Part shown: positions 8,777 through 18,004 of the stretch, piece by piece
Position numbering within the stretch: the first letter of the stretch is position 1
Layout: every line of letters begins with the position of its first letter
Assembly: GCA_028690665.1 (NCBI GenBank)
Contig: JAQVAV010000002.1
Coordinates: forward strand, 248,001 to 312,000
Direction: 5' to 3'
Length of the DNA: 64,000 nucleotides
From: Paludibacter sp.
GTDB lineage: Bacteria > Bacteroidota > Bacteroidia > Bacteroidales > Paludibacteraceae
The notes under the pieces: generated by a model
The model's input: the letters and a program-made list of their open reading frames with translations, nothing else
The model's database searches: none
Told to the model about the DNA's origin: nothing
Position numbers and translations under genes: made by a program

Positions 8777-8938
8777 ATTTATGTAACTTTGATACAAATG
8801 AAACAATGTTGCAAATGTAGTATTTTATTTTTATTTTGAAGTGTTTTTACGCTGAGTTTATTCCGAATTGAGGTTTTTTAAGCTTTCGAACATTCTCTGC
8901 AATCCAAAAAAAGGGAAAATTCCCTTTGAGTTACGAAG

Positions 8939-8989
8939 CTAACGACCAAAAATTGATAGCTGAAAATCAAAGACTTATGTGGTCGTTAG
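8939..8989. repeat. 10-bp inverted repeat in the regulator/VTC intergenic region
   Basis: CTAACGACCA (8939-8948) and TGGTCGTTAG (8980-8989) are perfect inverted arms. A nested TTGAT/ATCAA pair lies in the 31-base loop. A second palindromic stretch, AAAGGGAA/TTCCCTTT, lies just upstream near 8907-8926. The gap 8777-9329 otherwise holds only a possible -7 box TATTTTTG (9207-9214) for the VTC gene. No T run follows the arms, so this is not a standard terminator. Confidence 0.55.
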
Positions 8990-9329
8990 TCAGAATATAA
9001 AATGAAGCATGTTGTAATAATATTTTATTTTATTTGTGATTTATAATCTATGTTCTTATTGTATTTATCAGTCACGAGTTATCAAAAGTTAATTAAATAT
9101 ATTCATCATTTCTTGCCAATTAATAAATAATAGTGCCAATTTTATTCATTTAGGTGCAAAAACGGTCTATTTATCGATATGTCGTAATGTGAATTGCGTT
9201 TTTTAGTATTTTTGTAGAATAATAAATATGAATAGATTGATTCATTAGCATGAAAAAACTATTACATTAAACTTTTTTGAATAAAAAAAGTCTACTTATA
9301 ATTGTCCTTAAAATAAAATTATAACCATT

Positions 9330-10085
9330 TTGAAAGAATCTCCTGAGATATTAAAGTGTTTTGACCCAATCTCTCTTGCCGACATGAATAAAGTGAAGTT
9401 GCTTGACAGACTGGATAAAAAATATATGTTTCACGTATCCAAATTTCCTGATATACTGGCTCATGCAATGTCTGATTATTATGCATTGGTAATAGATGGG
9501 AAAAATTATGCAGCGTACGAAACAACCTATTTCGATACTCCCGATTATCAGATGTATACCATGCATCATAACGGAAAACTAAATCGTTATAAAGTCCGTT
9601 TCAGAACTTACGTTGATTCCAACCTCAATTTTTTCGAGATAAAATTTAAAACGAATAAAGGCCGTACAATAAAAAGCAGAATTATGTTGCCTGAAAAAGA
9701 TTTATCTTTGACCGGTGATGTAAAAAAATTATTGGAGAAAAAAACAGCATATAAAGCAGAGGACCTTGTTCCTGCTATGCAAGTGAATTATAATCGTATT
9801 ACGTTGGTCAATAAAAAAATGACTGAGCGCATTACACTTGATTTTAATTTGGATTATATGAGTCACGGCAAAAAGGTCGAAATTCCGGAATTGGTGATTG
9901 CTGAAATAAAACAGGATAGATCGGATAAGTCTCCATTTGTGACTATTATGCAGGAAAAACGTATTTTGCCTGTTTCGTTAAGTAAATATTGCCTTGGCAT
10001 TGCAAGTATTGTAGAAAATGTGAAACTAAATAATTTTAAACCCAAAGTAAGATATGTTAACCAATTGTTTTGTAAAAGTGCGTAA
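9330..10085 (+). CDS. VTC-domain polyphosphate polymerase-like protein
   Basis: This protein of about 251 residues consists of a VTC/CYTH-type tunnel domain. Charged strands typical of the family are visible: DRLDKKYMF, NRYKVRFRTY, FEIKFKTNKGRTIKSR, VNYNRITL and VIAEIKQDR. In yeast Vtc4 the matching Arg/Lys residues hold polyphosphate and a Glu binds metal. The family makes polyphosphate from ATP, but the role of bacterial members is largely unknown. The TTG at 9330 is taken as start because the conserved region begins close after it; ATG 9384 would cut into it. It overlaps the DUF4956 gene by 32 bases. VTC and DUF4956 genes are common partners, often with CotH and Cthe_2159 proteins, which are also in this window. 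Confidence 0.85.
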   Translation: MKESPEILKCFDPISLADMNKVKLLDRLDKKYMFHVSKFPDILAHAMSDYYALVIDGKNYAAYETTYFDTPDYQMYTMHHNGKLNRYKVRFRTYVDSNLNFFEIKFKTNKGRTIKSRIMLPEKDLSLTGDVKKLLEKKTAYKAEDLVPAMQVNYNRITLVNKKMTERITLDFNLDYMSHGKKVEIPELVIAEIKQDRSDKSPFVTIMQEKRILPVSLSKYCLGIASIVENVKLNNFKPKVRYVNQLFCKSA

Positions 10086-10824
10086 TAAGGTGTTGTTTGC
10101 CTTACTGTTGTTCGTTTTTGTTTTGCCTGTTCATTCTTATGCAATCCCGGTTGATGCCATGCAGTCAGATGCTGTTGAAGCTGTTGCGGCTGATAATGAA
10201 CATGAAACAGAAGAGGTATTAACTGTTGAAAAAAAGAAAGATAAGGATAAAGATAAAGACAAGATACAGCTTAATTCGACTTTTTATTTTAGCTTGTTGA
10301 TTGATTTAGCGGCTATTTTTCTGATTATTGTATTTGTATATTATCCCAATTATAAAAAACTGGATACAATATTTACTTTTATTTTGTTTAATGTCGTAAT
10401 TTTCTTGTTGACGTTTGTGTTGAACAAAGTAAAAATCTCCATGGGAGCTGCTTTCGGGTTATTTGCTGTTTTCTCTATGCTTCGTTACCGTACAGCGGGT
10501 ATAGGCATGAAAGATATGACTTATTTGTTTATTTTCATTGCAATAGGCCTGGTAAGTGGTATTCAACTCGAATTTCATGAATTGGCAATAATTACCGGAA
10601 TTATTTTCCTTGTTACCTTGTTGATTGATACTAATATGATTCTGAAAAAAGAATCTTCGAACATTTTACGTTATGAGAAAATTGAGATGGTGAAACCTGA
10701 AAAACGGGAGGAGTTGATTGCGGAATTACGTGAACGTACCGGCTTGAATATTCATCGGATATCAATCAATGAACTTGATTATCTGAAAGATACCGTTATG
10801 ATTACATATTATTATTATGATTAA
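10054..10824 (+). CDS. DUF4956 family membrane protein
   Basis: This protein of 256 residues has an N-terminal hydrophobic signal or anchor (about 10-30), then a charged linker rich in Lys/Asp (KKKDKDKDKDK), then four close membrane segments between about 75 and 190 and a cytoplasmic C-terminal domain of about 65 residues. The sequence FGLFAVFSMLRYRT followed by KDMTYLFIFIAIGL is characteristic of DUF4956. The function is unknown. The 32-base overlap with the VTC gene implies coupled translation. A membrane partner that moves or anchors polyphosphate would fit the context but is inference. Confidence 0.85.
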   Translation: MLTNCFVKVRNKVLFALLLFVFVLPVHSYAIPVDAMQSDAVEAVAADNEHETEEVLTVEKKKDKDKDKDKIQLNSTFYFSLLIDLAAIFLIIVFVYYPNYKKLDTIFTFILFNVVIFLLTFVLNKVKISMGAAFGLFAVFSMLRYRTAGIGMKDMTYLFIFIAIGLVSGIQLEFHELAIITGIIFLVTLLIDTNMILKKESSNILRYEKIEMVKPEKREELIAELRERTGLNIHRISINELDYLKDTVMITYYYYD

Positions 10825-10913
10825 TTAATCAGCAATTATAATTCAAAGAAAAATGAATATGTCCTGATGTGTTTTATGATATACCTCAGGACATTTATTT
10901 AATATAGTTTTTT

Positions 10914-11663
10914 ATGAGACCCGGAATTAATTGTCGTTTTCAGTATATACTGTTCTTTGTTGCGATATTGTTTTTATTTCCTGTATTTGTAACAGCTCAG
11001 TCTGAGAGTTATGGCACGTGGACATCTGTCAGTTATGAGAAAGATTTGAAAAAATTAGATATTGAGGCAGAAACAGAACTGAGGACCATTTACATGGTGA
11101 GCCTGATTGACCGTTGGAGTCTTGGTATAAGTGCAGATTATAAACTGAATAAATATTTGAAGGTTGGGGCGGGCTATCAGTTTATGAATTCATTGGAATA
11201 TAAAACTGATGATAATGGCCTTTTGATAAGTAATTTTTATGTAAAAAATTATTTTATCAGAAATCGTTTTAATTTATCCGGTACCGGAAAATACAAATTG
11301 GATGATTTTTCTTTTAGTCTGAGAGAACGCGTTCAGGTTACGACTAAAGAAGAAAGAGAAAGAACTGACGGAACTATTGATGATTATAAAGTTAATCCTG
11401 CTTGGGTTTGGCGCAACCGTTTTCAGTTGTCATACAATATCCCGCACTGTAAAATTACTCCTTCGGCTTCGGTTGAATCGTTTTATCAGCTCAATAATCC
11501 GGATGGAAATACATTTGACAATATGAGGTATATTTTGTCATTTGAATATAAGATAAATAAACATAATTATGTCGAACTGTATGGTGTAGTGAATAGTGAA
11601 TTGGATTCAGATGATGCCTCCGGTAAATATATACTTGGAGCAAGTTATAAATTCTCGTATTGA
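10914..11663 (+). CDS. DUF2490 family outer-membrane beta-barrel
   Basis: This protein of 249 residues has a signal peptide ending near VTAQ, then alternating amphipathic strands (GTWTSVSYEKDLKKLDIEAETEL, YKLNKYLKVGAGYQF, WRNRFQLSYNI) and a final strand ending in the aromatic FSY. That layout and the W-x-x-x-x-Y-x-K start match DUF2490, a small outer-membrane barrel family of unknown function. It follows DUF4956 after 89 bases on the same strand and probably belongs to the same transcript. No ligand can be inferred. Confidence 0.75.
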   Translation: MRPGINCRFQYILFFVAILFLFPVFVTAQSESYGTWTSVSYEKDLKKLDIEAETELRTIYMVSLIDRWSLGISADYKLNKYLKVGAGYQFMNSLEYKTDDNGLLISNFYVKNYFIRNRFNLSGTGKYKLDDFSFSLRERVQVTTKEERERTDGTIDDYKVNPAWVWRNRFQLSYNIPHCKITPSASVESFYQLNNPDGNTFDNMRYILSFEYKINKHNYVELYGVVNSELDSDDASGKYILGASYKFSY

Positions 11664-11702
11664 GAAAATAGATAGTTGAATTTATAAATTATTGCGTGGG
11701 TT

Positions 11703-13218
11703 ACGAAAACGAGGTATTTCTATATTTTACTTATATTCCTTGTCTCTCTTTATCTTGTTTCCTGTGCTCCGGAGAATGTTTTGGAATCAATTAATTATAA
11801 GAGTAATAGATATAAGTATGAATCGTCTGAAGATTATGTCTGGGTTGATTCTTTAGAAACGCCTATAATATTAAATGGTACAACAGCGACAGTAACTTTG
11901 GAGAGTGTGTCGGTTGATGGAAGCACAGTAACTATTGGTGCTGCCGGATATTATTTGATTTCAGGCTCTTTGACCAATGGTCAGATTGTTATAGCTGCTG
12001 ATTCCGGTATTGTACGCTTAAAATTTGATGGGGTAAGTTTATATAATTCGTCAACCTCTCCATTTTATGTAAAAAAGAGCAAGAAGACTATTGTGTCTTT
12101 AGCAGAAAACTCTGAAAATATAATTTCAGATGCCAGTAATTATTCCAGTTCGGAGGAACCGAATGCAGCTTTATTTAGTAATTCGTATCTGGCCATAACC
12201 GGTACCGGTAATCTTGTGGTTAAAGGAAATAGTTATGATAGAATTGCCAGCGATGACGAGCTGATTATCAATGAAGGAACAATAACGGTTACGGCTAAGG
12301 ATGATGGGCTGAGAGGAAAGATTATGTAAAAATAAATGATGGCGTTATTAATGTAACAGCTGTTTTAGGTCATGCCATTAAGTCCGACAATACGGATGCC
12401 GGCTATGAGTATGTGTTGGTTGATGGTGGTTCGCTCAATCTGAAATCATCATACAAAGATAGAATTCACGGAGTAAACCGGGTTATTGTAATTGATGGAG
12501 ATCTTACAATTTCTGCATCATTAAGTCAGGGACTTAAGTCTGATTCGTTAGTCGTAATTAATGGAGGAGTCCTGAATATTACAGCATCTAATGAAGACAT
12601 TGAATCTCCTACATCACAGTAACCGATGGAACTGTGACTATTGCTGCAACAGATGATGGTTTCAATGCATCTTTTGGGTCAGGAGGTGAGAGAAATGATA
12701 ATAGTATGTTGACTTTTACCGGAGGATATATCTATTGATGCAAGCCGGGGGGATGGTTTGGATAGCAATGGTAATAACCATGACTGGAGGTGCCGTCGTA
12801 GTTAAATGGGCCAAAATCTCAACCTGACGTCGGGCTTGACTATAATGGAACGTTTAAAATTTCCGGAGGCTTTTTAATTATTTCCGGTATAAGTTCAAAT
12901 ATGACTTAGGGGGCTAGTTCATCTTCAAGTCAGTATTCTTTAAAGATTACTATGAGATCTACTGTTTTGGCGAATACATTATATAATATTCAGGATACCT
13001 CGGGGAATAGTTTGGTTACATTTAGCGGGGTACGGAGTTGTACATCGATAATATTTTCTTCCGAAAGCCTGAAAAAGGGATCTTCATATTCAATTTATAC
13101 AGGGGGAAGTTCTACCAGAACTCTGAACCGGGGAATCTATACGGGTGGGGAGTCTTCCGGAGGAACGTTGAAAAATACATTTACAATTTCTTCATCTGTA
13201 ACTAATTTCTCATTTTAA
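11703..13218 (+). pseudogene. Decayed Cthe_2159-type (DUF4353) beta-helix lipoprotein gene
   Basis: This is a relic of a gene like its intact neighbour at 13300-14946. Homologous segments run in order across it, including YVWVDS, a G-x-Y-x-(I/L)-(S/N)-G-(S/T)-L-T stretch and a YNIQD(T/A)SGN stretch near the end. A lipoprotein signal is readable, with its Cys codon at 11763, but it begins with ACG (11703) where ATG is expected. Five frameshifts are visible near 12317, 12614, 12735, 12776 and 12804, and a TAG lies in frame at 12907-12909. Longest intact pieces are 11781-12329, 12413-12622 and 12952-13218. Sequencing error is an alternative, but flanking genes are clean, so true decay is more likely. 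Confidence 0.85.
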
Positions 13219-13299
13219 ATAGAAAGTAATTTGCTACATATAAATCAATAAATCCCGATAGTGTGACTCTGTTGCATTGTCAAATTATTAATAATATAA

Positions 13300-14946
13300 A
13301 TGAAAAAAGCACTATTTTATCTGGCTATACTGAGTACATTCTCAGTTTTTGTTTCCTGTGATCCCGAAAGTGTAATTAACGGGTCAGATGATACCGATAC
13401 GCTTGATTATGTCTGGGATACGACGAAGGTTGTGGATATTACCTTTTCTGGTAATGCTATTACTGTAGTCAGTGAAAATGTAACTGTCGACGGTTCGGTT
13501 GCGACCATTACAGCCGCAGGTACGTATCGTCTGAACGGAACTCTGACCGATGGGCAGGTGGTTGTAAATTCCTCAGGAATTGTGCGTTTGATTATGAATG
13601 ATGTTAGCCTGTCTAATTCAACAACATCTCCTTTGTTTGTTAAACAAGCTCATAAAACAATTATTATATTGCCTGAAGGAACCGAAAGTATCATTGCAGA
13701 TGGCAATAGCTATGTACTGACAGAAGATAGTCTGAATGCCGCTATTTATAGTAAGGATTATTTGGCTATATACGGAGAAGGAACGTTGTATGTCAATGGA
13801 AATTACAACGTAGGCATTCATTCAAAGGATGAATTGATTATAGAGAGTGGAGTTCTTGATGTCACTTCGGTAGGTGTCGGCATAAAAGGTAAAGATTATT
13901 TACAGGTAAACGGAGGAAACATTACCGTAAACAGTGGAGGTGACGGACTAAAATCAGACAATGATTCAATATCTGCATTTGGCTATATAAATATAGTTAA
14001 TGGTACATTCAGTATAACGTCAGGTGGCGATGCAATTTCTGCTACAGCCAATATTAATATTTCCGGTGGCAATTTATCTCTTTTGTCTGGAGGGGGTAGC
14101 GATGCTGAGCAGGGAACTTTCTCGACAAAAGGAATAAAGTCCAGTAAAAATGTTATTATCTCGGGAGGTGTGATTTCTGTTGATGCTGCAGATAACTGTA
14201 TAGATGCTAATAATGATATTACTATAAATAGCGGAAGCTTGACAATGTCGTCTGGGAATAAACCCGTTGATTGTGATTCTTCATTTGTAATTAATAATGG
14301 TGAAATTGAAATTGCTAAAGCGGTGAAAGGTATAAGCGCTCATTATATCACAGTTAATGGCGGACAGATTTCGGTATATTCGACTAATGATTGTGTAAAA
14401 GCAACTAGGAGCGTAGACTTGACAGTGGATGACGGTAGCAAAATTGTTATAAGTGGAGGAACCGTGTTGCTGTATACCAAAAAAGGGGATGCTTTGGATA
14501 GTAATGGTAGTATTGATATTTCGGGTGGTACAGTTGTAATTCAGGGCTCGGCTACTTCTCCCGATGATGTAATTTCTTATCGTAGTACATGTGTCGTTAC
14601 CGGAGGTACGATTACAGGGGTCGGTGCTACTTCTCTGCTACCTCAGGATGTATCAACTCAAAATACTGTGTTGATTAAGTTCTCATCAGTGATCACGCCT
14701 TCTACTTATGTGAATATCCAGGATGCTTCGGGGAATAATATTGTAACATTAAAGACAAAAACTTATGCTTATTGTATTGTAGCTTCCTTGCCAGGAATAA
14801 ACCTGAATACCACCTATAATGTTTATACTGGTGGAACTGCAACCGGTGCCGACATAAACGGATATATAGATAATGCTGTTTATACACCGGGAACTTTGAA
14901 AGGTTCATTTTCTTTAGTTTCTGTATCGTCAACAGTGACATTGTAA
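13300..14946 (+). CDS. Cthe_2159-type carbohydrate-binding beta-helix lipoprotein
   Basis: This lipoprotein of 548 residues has a signal ending in VSC-D at residue 20. The body is made of short repeated beta-strand turns rich in Gly, Asn and Ser (SGGDAI, INGGxI, NSGGDGLKSDN), as in a right-handed parallel beta-helix. This matches the DUF4353/Cthe_2159 family, whose founding member from Clostridium thermocellum binds cellulose and polygalacturonate. It is therefore probably an envelope carbohydrate-binding protein; catalytic activity is not evident. It lies 81 bases after the decayed paralogue and ends at a strong terminator. The family often occurs with VTC, DUF4956 and CotH genes. Confidence 0.85.
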   Translation: MKKALFYLAILSTFSVFVSCDPESVINGSDDTDTLDYVWDTTKVVDITFSGNAITVVSENVTVDGSVATITAAGTYRLNGTLTDGQVVVNSSGIVRLIMNDVSLSNSTTSPLFVKQAHKTIIILPEGTESIIADGNSYVLTEDSLNAAIYSKDYLAIYGEGTLYVNGNYNVGIHSKDELIIESGVLDVTSVGVGIKGKDYLQVNGGNITVNSGGDGLKSDNDSISAFGYINIVNGTFSITSGGDAISATANINISGGNLSLLSGGGSDAEQGTFSTKGIKSSKNVIISGGVISVDAADNCIDANNDITINSGSLTMSSGNKPVDCDSSFVINNGEIEIAKAVKGISAHYITVNGGQISVYSTNDCVKATRSVDLTVDDGSKIVISGGTVLLYTKKGDALDSNGSIDISGGTVVIQGSATSPDDVISYRSTCVVTGGTITGVGATSLLPQDVSTQNTVLIKFSSVITPSTYVNIQDASGNNIVTLKTKTYAYCIVASLPGINLNTTYNVYTGGTATGADINGYIDNAVYTPGTLKGSFSLVSVSSTVTL

Positions 14947-14969
14947 AATAGACTAAAAATTATATAGTT

Positions 14970-15008
14970 AAAAGCCGTGAGCATAGTTATAAGCTCGCGG
15001 CTTTTTTA
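14970..15008 (+). terminator. Strong rho-independent terminator
   Basis: AAAAGCCGTGAGC (14970-14982) pairs with GCTCGCGGCTTTT (14993-15005) with one G-T wobble, then continues into a T run. It ends the VTC-DUF4956-Cthe_2159 cluster and separates it from the nitrogen genes. Confidence 0.92.
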
Positions 15009-15302
15009 TTGCCGGTTTTGGATTTTTCTGTGAATTGAAATTAGCTTACTCTTAGTTGATTTTATAGGTATAAGATCAAATTGATAGCATACTTTCTGGC
15101 AAAATGTTGTTTTTGCCACTAAATAATAATAAAAATGATATATAAATATGTTTGTTTGCGATATTATGTAATGTATGAATAATGTTAATCTGTATAAATG
15201 ATACTTTTACCTATTTTTTACTTATAAATTGAAATAATATTGTGAGTTTTACTTCTAATTTAAATTTCATATGGATTTATTTTGTACAAAAAGATAAAAA
15301 TG

Positions 15303-15334
15303 TTTGTCTGGTAATATCTAATAGATTAATTTTG
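15303..15334 (+). promoter_or_regulatory. Promoter of the nitrogen-assimilation island
   Basis: A -33 TTTG (15303-15306) and -7 TAATTTTG (15327-15334) are separated by exactly 20 bases, a full match to the Bacteroidota sigma-ABfr consensus. The start site would lie near 15341, leaving a leader of about 120 bases before the porin ATG at 15461. The rest of the gap 15009-15302 is A+T-rich with no recognised element. Confidence 0.75.
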
Positions 15335-15460
15335 CAGTGTATTTAAGACAAAACGATAGTTTGTTTTATGAAAATCTATCTTTCTGTTTTTGTTGAAAAA
15401 TACATTATTAAACACACAGAATAAGATTAGTTATTTATTATTAATTAAAAATTTAGAAGT

Positions 15461-16147
15461 ATGAAAAGAGTAAAAATTTTCGCAATCGCAGTTATTGCGT
15501 TGGTTTCATCGTTAGGAGTTAAAGCTCAGCTATCAGTTGGAGCAGACATTGTAAGTTCATATGTATGGCGTGGTGTTGCTCAGGGATCTAATGAGCCTAA
15601 TATCCAACCCGGTCTTTCTTATAGTTTTGGTGGTTTAACTCTTGGAGCATGGGGATCAGGTAACTTATCCGGAAGTCTAAAAGAATTTGATTTGTATGCA
15701 AGTTATGCTATTAATGATATGTTTTCTTTGACACTAACAGATTATAACTGGGGATTTACTAAAAGTTATTTTGAATATGGAAGTGATAAAACAGACCATA
15801 TTTATGAAGCAACTTTAGGATATGGAGGCATTGAATCTTTCCCATTGACAGCTTCTGTAAATGTTATGTTTGCCGGAGCAGATAAAAATAATGCTGGAGA
15901 TCAGGCATTTTCTTCTTATGTTGAATTAGGATACCCTATTACTTCTGATTTAAGTGTTTTTGCTGGTGCAGCTCTTAATGAGAGTCCTGCGGTTTATGGT
16001 ACCGATGGATTTGGTTTCACTAATGTAGGCTTGAAAGGTACAAAAGAAATTCAGATTACAGATAAGTTCAGTCTTCCAGTATATAGTATTGTAGGAGTCA
16101 ATCCGGATGCAAAAAATGCATTTCTTGTAGTTGGAGTGACACTTTAA
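15461..16147 (+). CDS. TorF-like putative outer-membrane porin
   Basis: This protein of 228 residues has a clean signal peptide ending in VKAQ, then an even alternation of beta strands (LSVGADIVSSYVWRGV, GLTLGAWGSGNL, KEFDLYASYAI) and a C-terminal strand AFLVVGVTL. The SSYVWRG start is characteristic of the TorF/Gcw_chp family of putative porins. It is the first gene after the island promoter and lies 42 bases before the first P-II gene. In Bacteroidales such porins are commonly linked to ammonium/glutamine genes, so it probably admits ammonium or small nitrogen compounds through the outer membrane. The substrate is inferred from context only. Confidence 0.8.
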   Translation: MKRVKIFAIAVIALVSSLGVKAQLSVGADIVSSYVWRGVAQGSNEPNIQPGLSYSFGGLTLGAWGSGNLSGSLKEFDLYASYAINDMFSLTLTDYNWGFTKSYFEYGSDKTDHIYEATLGYGGIESFPLTASVNVMFAGADKNNAGDQAFSSYVELGYPITSDLSVFAGAALNESPAVYGTDGFGFTNVGLKGTKEIQITDKFSLPVYSIVGVNPDAKNAFLVVGVTL

Positions 16148-16189
16148 AAAGTTAGAACAAAAAGATATTTATTCATAAAATAAAAAGAT

Positions 16190-16540
16190 ATGAAAAAAAT
16201 TGATGCTATTATCAGAAAATCTCAGTTTGAAGAAGTAACAGAAGCGCTTCACGAAGTTGGAATCGACTTTTTTACTTACTGGGATGTGACAGGTGTTGGT
16301 AATGAAAAAACAGGTGCAGTTATATATCGTGCAACTGTATATGAAACCAGATTGATCGAACGCCGCATGATTTCATTTGTATGCCGTGACAAATTTGTTG
16401 ATGCAGCTACAGATGCAATTATTAAATCAGCTCGTACTGGTGAACTGGGAGATGGAAAAATATTTATTTCCACAGTAGACGAATCTATACGTATTCGTAC
16501 CGGAGAAAAAGGACCGGAATCATTATACATTAAAGAATAA
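16190..16540 (+). CDS. glnK: P-II nitrogen regulator (copy 1, with T-loop Tyr51)
   Basis: This P-II protein of 116 residues starts MKKIDAIIRKSQFEEV and ends with the C-loop region RIRTGEKGPESL. It should form a trimer that senses ATP/ADP and 2-oxoglutarate and gates the ammonium channel encoded 20 bases downstream. The T-loop keeps Y46 and Y51 (residues 46-51 YRATVY), aligning with GlnB Tyr51, the uridylylation site. GDGKIF near 83-88 is the conserved B-loop. The glnK name rests on linkage to amtB. The second copy in the window lacks this tyrosine. Confidence 0.93.
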   Translation: MKKIDAIIRKSQFEEVTEALHEVGIDFFTYWDVTGVGNEKTGAVIYRATVYETRLIERRMISFVCRDKFVDAATDAIIKSARTGELGDGKIFISTVDESIRIRTGEKGPESLYIKE

Positions 16541-16560
16541 TCTAAAAAATATTATACATT

Positions 16561-17781
16561 ATGGATTTGACAGCATTAACTTCAGCGGTAAACACCTTTT
16601 GGGTTTTAATAACAGGTGCGTTGGTATTTTTTATGCAAGCAGGTTTTGCATTGGTGGAAGCGGGTTTTACACGTTCTAAAAATACAACTAATATTCTTTT
16701 TAAGAACTTAATGGACTTTGCCATTGGTACTCTCGGTTTCTGGTTGATCGGTTACGGGATTATGTTCGGTGAAGGGAACGGATTCTTTGGTAGTTTTGAA
16801 TTTTTCTCAAAAACAGACCATGGCGCAGCACTTGGAATTCCGAATATGGCATTCTTCTTCTTTCAGTTAGTATTTGCTGCAACTGCTGCAACAATTGTTT
16901 CGGGAGCTATGGCTGAACGTACTAAATTCGTTTCATATTTGGTTTATAGTGCAGTAATTACATTGTTCATTTATCCTATTTCCGGACACTGGATCTGGGG
17001 TGGTGGATGGTTGTCTCAGTTAGCAATACCTTTCCATGACTTTGCCGGATCAACAGTAGTTCACTCTGCCGGAGGTTGGTTAGCATTAGCTGGTGCGATT
17101 GTATTAGGTCCTCGTATTGGTAAATATAAAAATGGGAAAATCTATGCTATCCCTGGACACAGTATTACTCTTGGTGCATTAGGTGTATTTATTCTTTGGT
17201 TAGGATGGTTTGGATTTAACCCAGGTTCAACTCTTGGTTTTGGTGATCCTGAATTAGTAGCTCATATTTTTGTAACTACCAATGGTGCTGCTGCGGCAGG
17301 TGCTGTAGCTACTTTGATTACTACTTGGATTAAATATGGTAAACCGGGTTTGGGTATGACATTGAATGGTGTTTTGGCTGGTTTGGTTGCCATTACAGCT
17401 GGTTGTGATGCCGTGACTCCAGGTGGAGCTATTGTTATCGGATTTATTGCTGGTATAATAGTCGTGTTTGCCGTAGAATTCTTCGATAGAGTTTTGAAAA
17501 TTGATGATCCTGTTGGTGCTGTTTCTGTACATGGTGTTAATGGTGCTTTTGGTACTCTTGCAGTCGGATTGTTTGCTAAAGACGGAGGTCTTTTCTACGG
17601 TGGAGGTGCAGGTTTACTCGGAACTCAGGCTATAGGTGTGGTTTCAGTATTTGCATGGACATTCGGTATCGGTCTGGTTTTATTCTTCGCCCTTAAATAT
17701 ACAATTGGATTACGTGTAAGCAAGAAAGAAGAAGAAAATGGTCTTGATTACTACGAACATGGTGAAAAAGCATACAACTAA
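16561..17781 (+). CDS. amtB: Ammonium transporter (copy 1)
   Basis: This Amt-family channel of 406 residues has 11 predicted membrane helices and conducts ammonium/ammonia across the inner membrane. The conserved signature DFAGSTVVHSAGG contains the first twin histidine, and VSVHGVNGAFGTLAVG carries the second. AMAERTKF matches the conserved AERxxF segment. Unlike copy 2 there is no cleavable signal. The coding region begins 20 bases after P-II copy 1, giving the standard glnK-amtB pair, and is followed by a terminator and the two-hairpin element A. Confidence 0.96.
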   Translation: MDLTALTSAVNTFWVLITGALVFFMQAGFALVEAGFTRSKNTTNILFKNLMDFAIGTLGFWLIGYGIMFGEGNGFFGSFEFFSKTDHGAALGIPNMAFFFFQLVFAATAATIVSGAMAERTKFVSYLVYSAVITLFIYPISGHWIWGGGWLSQLAIPFHDFAGSTVVHSAGGWLALAGAIVLGPRIGKYKNGKIYAIPGHSITLGALGVFILWLGWFGFNPGSTLGFGDPELVAHIFVTTNGAAAAGAVATLITTWIKYGKPGLGMTLNGVLAGLVAITAGCDAVTPGGAIVIGFIAGIIVVFAVEFFDRVLKIDDPVGAVSVHGVNGAFGTLAVGLFAKDGGLFYGGGAGLLGTQAIGVVSVFAWTFGIGLVLFFALKYTIGLRVSKKEEENGLDYYEHGEKAYN

Positions 17782-17796
17782 TAAGTTATAATTACA

Positions 17797-17839
17797 AAAC
17801 TTTCGATGTTCTGGGATGTCGAAAGTTTTTATTTTTTTA
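17797..17839 (+). terminator. Terminator after amtB copy 1
   Basis: AACTTTCGA and TCGAAAGTT form a perfect 9-bp stem with a 12-base loop, followed by a long T-rich tract ending near 17839. Confidence 0.9.
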
Positions 17840-17916
17840 AAGTATTAAAAATAAAATAATACATTCGTACCATAACAAATTTTCATAATAAAAAGAAAAT
17901 TTACGAATGTTACCTT

Positions 17917-18004
17917 ACACGGTGAAACTGTTTTAAAAATCGTGTGTTTTTTAGTTTTATTGTTTCAGGCAGGCTACTTCGTGAGAAATGGCCTGTTTTT
18001 TTTG
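17917..18004 (+). ncRNA. Two-hairpin RNA element A (candidate sRNA or tandem terminator)
   Basis: Hairpin 1: ACACGGT (17917-17923) pairs with ATCGTGT (17939-17945), followed by a T-rich run. Hairpin 2: CAGGCTA (17970-17976) pairs with TGGCCTG (17989-17995), with a GTGA loop closed by TTC/GAA and a terminal T run. A near copy (element B) lies at 20191-20282 after the second amtB. The 26 bases between the two hairpins are almost identical in both copies, and stem differences preserve pairing. Element A starts about 78 bases after a complete terminator, so it may be transcribed separately. The gap continues to the P-II gene at 18261 with a weak -7-like GATCTTTG at 18149. Confidence 0.65.

Noticed and set aside
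11781-13218. Three small separate genes in the region before 13300
   Set aside because: All three pieces align in order to the intact paralogue next door, so they are fragments of one decayed gene.
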